Shown: one piece after another, positions 58,944 through 64,000 of the stretch
Layout of the letters: every line of letters begins with the position of its first letter
Numbering within the stretch: position 1 is the stretch's first letter
Source of the DNA: Hysterangium stoloniferum
Taxonomy: Eukaryota > Basidiomycota > Agaricomycetes > Hysterangiales > Hysterangiaceae
Assembly: GCA_015178975.1 (NCBI GenBank)
Contig: WHVD01000040.1
Coordinates: 310,001-374,000 of the forward strand
Direction of reading: 5' to 3'
DNA: 64,000 nt
Program-made: the position numbers and the translations under genes
Notes under the pieces: model-generated
What the model was told of the DNA's origin: nothing
Database searches by the model: none
What the model saw: only the letters and a program-made list of their open reading frames with translations

Positions 58944-59852
58944 TCAATTCTCTTTGTCTTTTGAAGGGAAGTTAAAGGAAAAATCATTAAATACATAACA
59001 GTGATGCTTTGTTTGCTTCAAGCCATTTTGTGCATTGTACTGACTCAGCCATCCTTCACTTAAACCAAGATGCTCATCCTCTGGTATGCCAGCAAGGTCA
59101 GCAAATGCCTTCCTCTTTTGGCAGAGAACCTCACCCATCAGCAAGAGCTTATCAGCCATTACCTTTGAAACCCAAAGATCCAGCCTTTCCATCACCTCTG
59201 GATGCTGGGTCTGGAAAACTCACTTCACAGAACGAGACAGCCCTGCACTGCTCTCATACTCTGCTTGCCATGTTGCCTTGTGCTTGACCCATGCTGAAAT
59301 TCTTGGTTGAGTGAGGTGGAGAGTGGGATGGATTTTGCTAAAATGGTTGGCTGTTTTGGTCTGATTCTTGCCATTGGCATAATGCCAGTTCAGAATTTCG
59401 ATTCTTTGTTTGAGTGAGGCATTTTCTCATTTGTAAGTTTTGTCTGGCTGTGCACATTGTTGCTGGTTAGCAGATATGCTCACAGGCAGTGTGGGAGCTG
59501 CACTAGACTCAGTATGTATACCTTGAATCTTGAACATGAAAATCATACATTTGCACTTTTTTGCAGGAGCAACACCTTTGTCACCATTCCCAGCAAGCTC
59601 TGTTAACTTCTGCACAATGGATTTGTCCTGTAAATCCAAGCTTTTGAGAGCACTTTCATAATCCAATGCCTTGTCCAATTTGTCAACCACATGCTCTTCA
59701 TCCACCAAATTCCCAGCATTATCTAACCACTCTTCATCAACCTCCGAAATTGGCTGATTGGCCTTCAAGGCAGCCTTGAGTCTGGCTTTTTTGTTACATG
59801 TTTGATCTTGCAGCTTCTTTAAGCCTTTTTTTAGAGTGTCAATGGGTTCCAT
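58944..59852 (-). pseudogene. Tigger-type transposase, N-terminal DNA-binding half
   Basis: From 59852 down: an HTH-like N-terminus (EPIDTLKKGLKKLQDQ) and acidic linker. Then, at 59195-59000, a CENP-B-type HTH: LWVSKVMADKLLLMGEVL, KRKAFADLAGIPEDE, LSEGWLSQYNAQNGLKQTKHH. The frame breaks at the GTGATG repeat and continues at 49240 in the DDE half. Stops and frame changes lie between 59427 and 59195. Confidence 0.75.
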
Positions 59853-60017
59853 ATATTAAAAATAGTATGAGTTGACTCTATTGCAATATACAATCTACAA
59901 GGGTTTAATAAGCTTGTAATGAAAGTACTTGTGTCTCAATATCTTGTGTCAGTTAGTGTAGCACCTCCTGACAATATAGGTTTGGTGCTCTGGGAGGTGT
60001 ATAGTGGTTCTGACACA

Positions 60018-60728
60018 CATTACAGTGCTTTGCATTATGTAAGGCATGCGCTAGATCTGCACAAAAATATTGCTGAAAGTTGCAAACCTCGTAGCTTGCT
60101 CAATAATTGACCAATTGTCTTGTAACTTAATATACATATTTTAATACTATATATCTAGTATATTATAATGTTATAACTCCAAAATTTGACCTACAGCATG
60201 TTTCCCAAAATTGCAGTCCATTTGAGCTTGCAAACCAATTCATGAGCCAACAAATGTGTCACTCCCAATGAGCTTGTAATATGTTGTTTTACATGTATCT
60301 AGGTAGTAAAATATGACAGCACCTGGCTTTTGCTGTCTAAATACCAGCTGCAAACCTGTATGAGGGTAGTTGTATGCATTTACTCAGCAACCTCACTCAC
60401 ATTAGCTCTGACCGCAAAAGCCAGGTGCTGTCATTTTTTACTACCTAGATACATGTAAAACAACATATTACAAGCTCATTGGGAGTGACACATTTGTTGG
60501 CTCATGAATTGGTTTGCAAGCTCAAATGGACTGCAATTTTGGGAAACATGCTGTAGGTCAAATTTTGGAGTTATAACATCATAATATACTAGATATATAG
60601 TATTAAAATATGTATATTAAGTTACAAGATAATTGGTCAATTATTGAGCAAGCTACGAGGTTCGCAACTTTCAGCAATATTTCCACGCAAATCTAGCCCA
60701 CCTTACATAATGCAAAGCGCTGTAACCT
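60018..60728. mobile_element. Large foldback element, arms about 310-320 bp
   Basis: Left arm about 60018-60338, right arm about 60412-60728, nearly perfect reverse complements (for example GACAGCACCTGGCTTTTGC against GCAAAAGCCAGGTGCTGTC), separated by a loop of about 75 bp. No ORF of note. It could form a hairpin over 0.7 kb. Class unknown: a foldback/MITE-like element or a palindromic duplication. Confidence 0.8.
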
Positions 60729-60945
60729 CCATATGCATGGTCCACAATTAGCATCTTCATATGAAAAGTTGCAATAATTGGTGGACTCCCCCTATAAAAA
60801 GGTGTGTTTCATCATCAAATTTAACACCATAATGATGCAGAAGCCAGAAGAGCTGATGTTTTGTGTCATTGTCACCATATTGAGACACTGATTACATAAT
60901 ATAAATTTCCTAATTTGCCATTACATCACTATAATCTATGGGATA

Positions 60946-61262
60946 TGTTAGATTGAGTAATGCTAGCAGTGTTTCCCAGGGTCAGGTGGTGTAATGGTTA
61001 ACACCCCTGCTATATATGTATGTAGAAGCCCTGGGTTCAATCCCCAGTCTGGCCATTCATTTTCTACACTTTTAACAGGCTATGGGCCCCACTGTGTGCT
61101 ATAGGGCATAGTTCCTGTGTGTAGAGTAAACAGCTACATTTGTGTATGGTACAGTGGACAAGTCTGGACAAAAGAGCCAGAGAGGACCTATATCTGCATA
61201 TAATATTGTTGAGTGCTAGCATAAAGGGAGTGTGTTAGATTGAGTAATGCTAGCAGTGTTTC
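60946..61262 (+). repeat. tRNA-derived SINE between ~31-bp direct repeats
   Basis: Direct repeats beginning TGTTAGATTGAGTAATGC lie at 60946-60977 and 61231-61262. Between them is a tRNA-like head (60981-61055: box A GGTGTAATGGTTAACAC, box B GGGTTCAATCC, T stem CTGGG/CCCAG, acceptor stem GGTCAGG/TCTGGCC) and a ~170-bp body. Its tail after the head (CATTCATTTTCTACACTTTTAA) resembles that of the SINEs at 3512 and 15368. A 31-bp repeat is long for a TSD; tandem duplication is an alternative. Confidence 0.6.
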
Positions 61263-61591
61263 CAATCCAGTCAGAAAATCAGCTTAGATTCCCCCCAGTA
61301 ATCTAATACATTTTCCCGCTCTAATCCCTACTTGAATTACACTGCTCGCACTAGTCAGAGCCCACGGGCTCCGGCACATCTCTCTCTCTCACACCATCTC
61401 GACTCACAACCCACGACCTCTGACCTACGACCTCTCGACCACGATCCCTGCCCGGACTCCCCAGGATTCCCGTCCACCCATCTGAAATTGGATGACACGA
61501 TCTAGCGAGGGTGCAGCCTATAAGCTGAAGCCAAGTCCTACCTCATATTCTGCGGGTTTCTCCGGAGACCCGCCCTGTACGTATCCTAACA
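61263..61591 (+). repeat. LTR fragment equal to R-U5 only
   Basis: Matches the gypsy LTR from AATCCAGTCAGAAAATCAGC to CCTAACA, starting 4-5 bases upstream of the predicted transcript start and running to the LTR end. No U3 sequence precedes it; it abuts the second direct repeat of the SINE. Confidence 0.75.
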
Positions 61592-61960
61592 AGTTTCTTC
61601 AGTTGTCTCAATTGTGCTACTTATTCCTTCTCTTATTTTTCCTATCAGTTTTCTTTTTTTTCATTCTTCTGTAGACATTATGGGAAATTGATGAGAGGTA
61701 TGCATATAGTAAATCTTGGTTTCTGTTCTGATCTTATCTGTTCTTTTGCTTCTTCAGAGGATTGAATTCATATTCTTCAATCTTCCTTTGTTTCCATAAA
61801 GAATAGGAGTTGCCAGTGTAATTACATCCTCATGAAATGTAGTGTCTCATGCCTTTTCAATTCAGTTAGATCCCAGAAACCAGATTAAACACCCTGAAGA
61901 ATATGGCTCATAACCAATCATATATCCCATTTTTAATCTTGAATCCTAATTCTGGTGTTT
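61592..61960. other. No supportable gene
   Basis: T-rich DNA between the R-U5 fragment and the Copia relic. Confidence 0.35.
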
Positions 61961-63167
61961 TTGTTTTGGAATTGCAATGCTAACAGGGCATCCAAATATT
62001 TGTAGAGTCTGACTTTTCCCCTGTAATTCATTGAAGTGGTGTTTGACCTTCATTCACATGGGAAGGACTTCGATTCTAAGAAACACCATAGTTTCCACTG
62101 GTAGGTCCCTATGTTTTTCAGTAGTTTTAATGCATATGACATGGCTCGGACTCCTTCACTAATACATTTCCACAATACCATTCTGTTCTGATATATATGA
62201 ATTGCTTGTAAATAGTGTCATTCCTTCGGACCTAAAATAACCCATTATTTCAGAATTAATGAACTCAGTTCCATTGTCTGCCATAATACCCTGAACAATT
62301 AATGTTGTGCAGCATTCCAGCTGAGTTATATATGTAGTTGCAAAAATCTTTTGAATGACTTCAAGTTTGCTATTCAATGAATTGACCCAGACAGCTCATG
62401 TGTAATCATCAATGATGATGATAAAATATCTGTTCCCTTCCAAACTCACAGTTTCCATAGATCACAAGGTTGATATGGAGTAATTCCCCAATATGGGTGG
62501 CTTGCATCCTCCCTGTCTTGAATGGGTATTTATATTGCTTCCCTTCAATACATGCTACACAGTCTGCATCTGGAATTGAATCATCATCATCATCTATTCC
62601 TCCACAAACTTCAATGCAAGTCCTTGAATGGCAGCTGTATTCAAATAGCCTAAGCATTGATACCATCTCATTATATCACAAATTGATTTAGTAGAGAACA
62701 CAATTAGTTGTTTTTCTAATTCTTCATCTGACTTTATATGTGTATTTGATAATACTCATCCCGTCATAACACATTCAAACAAGTTCTGACAGTAACATTG
62801 CCCGACTCTTGCCTAAATGTGTTCCATGTCATTTTAACTTGTCCCACACGTCCTTTGGATCCTCATTCACCATAATTACCACCTTCGGTTCGTCTTCAAT
62901 GCGCAACATAATTTTGCTATAAGGCTCTTTTCATTCGAAGCTCCCAGGCTGCTTCTATTTCTAGCTCCTCCAGTTTAGGAGCTCCCTATCTGCGTGTGGC
63001 AGGCAGATAAGTTTCCCAGTAACAAGTTTCCATTGATTTAGTGATTCAAGTACGGTCTTCATACTCACAATCCATGTGAAATAATCATCTTTTCTCAGCT
63101 TGGGGAAAACTTGATAAACACTCCCAGTGCTTATTTCATAGTCTTTAATTTTCTTGAGAGCATCCAT
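61961..63167 (-). pseudogene. Second Ty1/Copia relic (gag to integrase)
   Basis: From the right: a gag start at 63167 (MDALKKIKDYEISTGSVYQVFPKLRKDDYFTWIVSMKTVL, the Copia gag fold), a middle gag segment near 62850 (EDPKDVWDKLK), pre-integrase region with DCVACIEGKQYKYPF (62560), and integrase with MADNGTEFINSEI and EQNGIVEMY (62290-62160, containing the catalytic Asp and Glu). Many stops. It is a different subfamily from 41635-44083. RT and LTRs were not found. Confidence 0.8.
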
Positions 63168-64000
63168 AGTGAATGTAAAGATTGAACACGTTAACTAAAA
63201 CTCATGAAACCACTTGGGCCCATATCTCTCAACAGTTACACGGCACTGAGAGACTCATTTGACTAAAAACGACAAGTATATACTATTCAGGTAGATAGAA
63301 AATCCCCCTCGAATTACATCACTTTGAAACATAGCTTACCTGCCTGCTGCCTTGATCTTTTGGGCACTTATTCCTTCAATACTCGTATCCTGACAATATG
63401 AAAATTTCATATCATACAAGATCTCTGTGGTGGGATTGCGACGGAGGCAAGTCATTCAAGGTCCCAAGGATTCCACTATGTGTCAAGTACAAAATGTTAA
63501 GTTTTCGGTGAAGACCCTGAGGGTTAACAATGAGCTGATATTCACGTTTGTCTGAGCTCTGTCCAACACGTAAGGAAAACTAGTTACAGTGACGAAACTA
63601 ATATATCCCATGAACCAGCTGACTAAGCCTCTAATAGCACTCACAATACTTCAATACAAAATTATTCTATCGTTATGGAAGCACAAGTGTCGTTCGAGAG
63701 AGATGTGGACTGTCCTTCGGGGTTGCATCTGCACTGTGTATAGTAAAACGATCAGTAGTGTAACCCCTCAGTGGAGTAACCATTCACTGAGAGTGTTTAT
63801 CAGTATTGTGCAAATGGGTCTCAACAGGGACTGTAAACTGCAGTCGCATGAGTAATTCTAGCCTTTTGATGGCTCTCCTGACAGTGGCACCAACCACAAT
63901 GAGATATTGACTCATTTATTAGTTCCTACATCCATCGTTAGTGTTAAAAGGATAGAATAGATGGGGATCGGGGCACATAATAGTGACCCTGGTGGACAAA
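63168..64000. other. Intergenic, carries a segment shared with 29.2 kb
   Basis: About 63490-63660 is homologous to 29205-29372 and represents the MITE-free version of that site. No supportable gene in the remainder. Confidence 0.55.

Larger units (their letters stand above)
49251..59000. mobile_element. Unidentified insertion in the Tigger element, later hit by the gypsy element
   Basis: The transposase frame is broken exactly between GTGATG direct repeats (49245-49250 and 59001-59006); joining at one copy restores the junction K-H-H/S-H-G-E. Removing the gypsy element leaves about 1.6 kb of AT-rich DNA (49251-50523 and 58661-59000) without recognisable protein. The ends do not form a clear TIR. 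It carries the TAGAANNTTCTA array. Confidence 0.6.
47509..59860 (-). mobile_element. Tigger/pogo-type DNA transposon relic, split by later insertions
   Basis: The left end looks like a TIR (TACAGTCACCTCCCTCATAAG near 47508, with an inverted echo GGTTATGAGGGAGT near 47547). Transposase parts lie on both sides of a 9.75-kb insertion: the N-terminal DNA-binding half at 58944-59852 and the DDE half at 47964-49292, both minus strand. The right TIR was not found, so the right boundary is only approximate. A solo LTR (47640-47951) also sits in the left end. Confidence 0.65.

Overview
The window is genomic DNA from a filamentous fungus, most likely an Agaricomycete. The protein-coding genes are broken by many introns of about 45-100 bp with clear CT(A/G)A(C/T) branch sites. 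There is a secreted class 3 lipase, a cerato-platanin-like gene, an F-box-type protein and an NRPS-like adenylation enzyme, with Ty3/gypsy chromodomain, Copia, Tc1/mariner, Tigger/pogo and Helitron relics between them. A Ceratobasidiaceae/Rhizoctonia-like source is my best guess; it is an inference and not proven by the sequence.

Layout. 0.2-2.8 kb: a 15-exon GH16 glucanase or glucan-synthesis gene (+). 2.7-6.0 kb: first copy of a segmental duplication carrying a forkhead-domain gene (-) that is degrading. 6.4-7.5 kb: a Tc1/mariner relic. 7.6-15.1 kb: a graveyard of solo LTRs, one nested inside another, with a foldback MITE and an unrecognised element ORF cluster. 15.1-17.7 kb: the second, better preserved copy of the duplication and its forkhead gene. 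19.5-21.4 kb: a five-exon gene of unknown function. 22.6-24.5 kb: an NRPS-like adenylation enzyme. 24.7-26.3 kb: a Helitron replicase fragment. 27.4-28.1 kb: a solo LTR. 29.4 kb: a MITE. 30.0-31.5 kb: a secreted lipase. 31.5-36.1 kb: no convincing gene. 36.1-36.6 kb: a broken cerato-platanin-like gene. 37.1-38.3 kb: an F-box-like gene. 40.1-41.0 kb: a class I glutamine-amidotransferase-like gene (-).

41.6-64 kb is almost entirely transposable elements: a Copia relic split by a solo LTR; a Tc1 element with long terminal inverted repeats (TIRs) inserted in an older repeat; a Tigger-type element split by a 9.75-kb insertion that itself holds a complete 8,137-bp gypsy element (50524-58660; 838-bp LTRs; TSD ACAAT); a 0.7-kb foldback palindrome; a tRNA-derived SINE; an LTR piece lacking U3; and a second Copia relic.

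The gypsy element is the most interesting object. It has a Tf1-like self-priming signature (11 nt after the LTR are complementary to the predicted first 11 nt of its transcript). It has a candidate -1 frameshift signal at the gag stop, and chiefly CpG/C-to-T decay, including three transition-type nonsense codons. On its antisense strand, between pol and the 3' LTR, lies a complete three-exon gene with its own TATA box; it is predicted to encode a coiled-coil protein with an exact Zn2Cys6-type cysteine spacing. Just outside the element is a dense array of TAGAANNTTCTA palindromes that reads as a heat-shock-element array.
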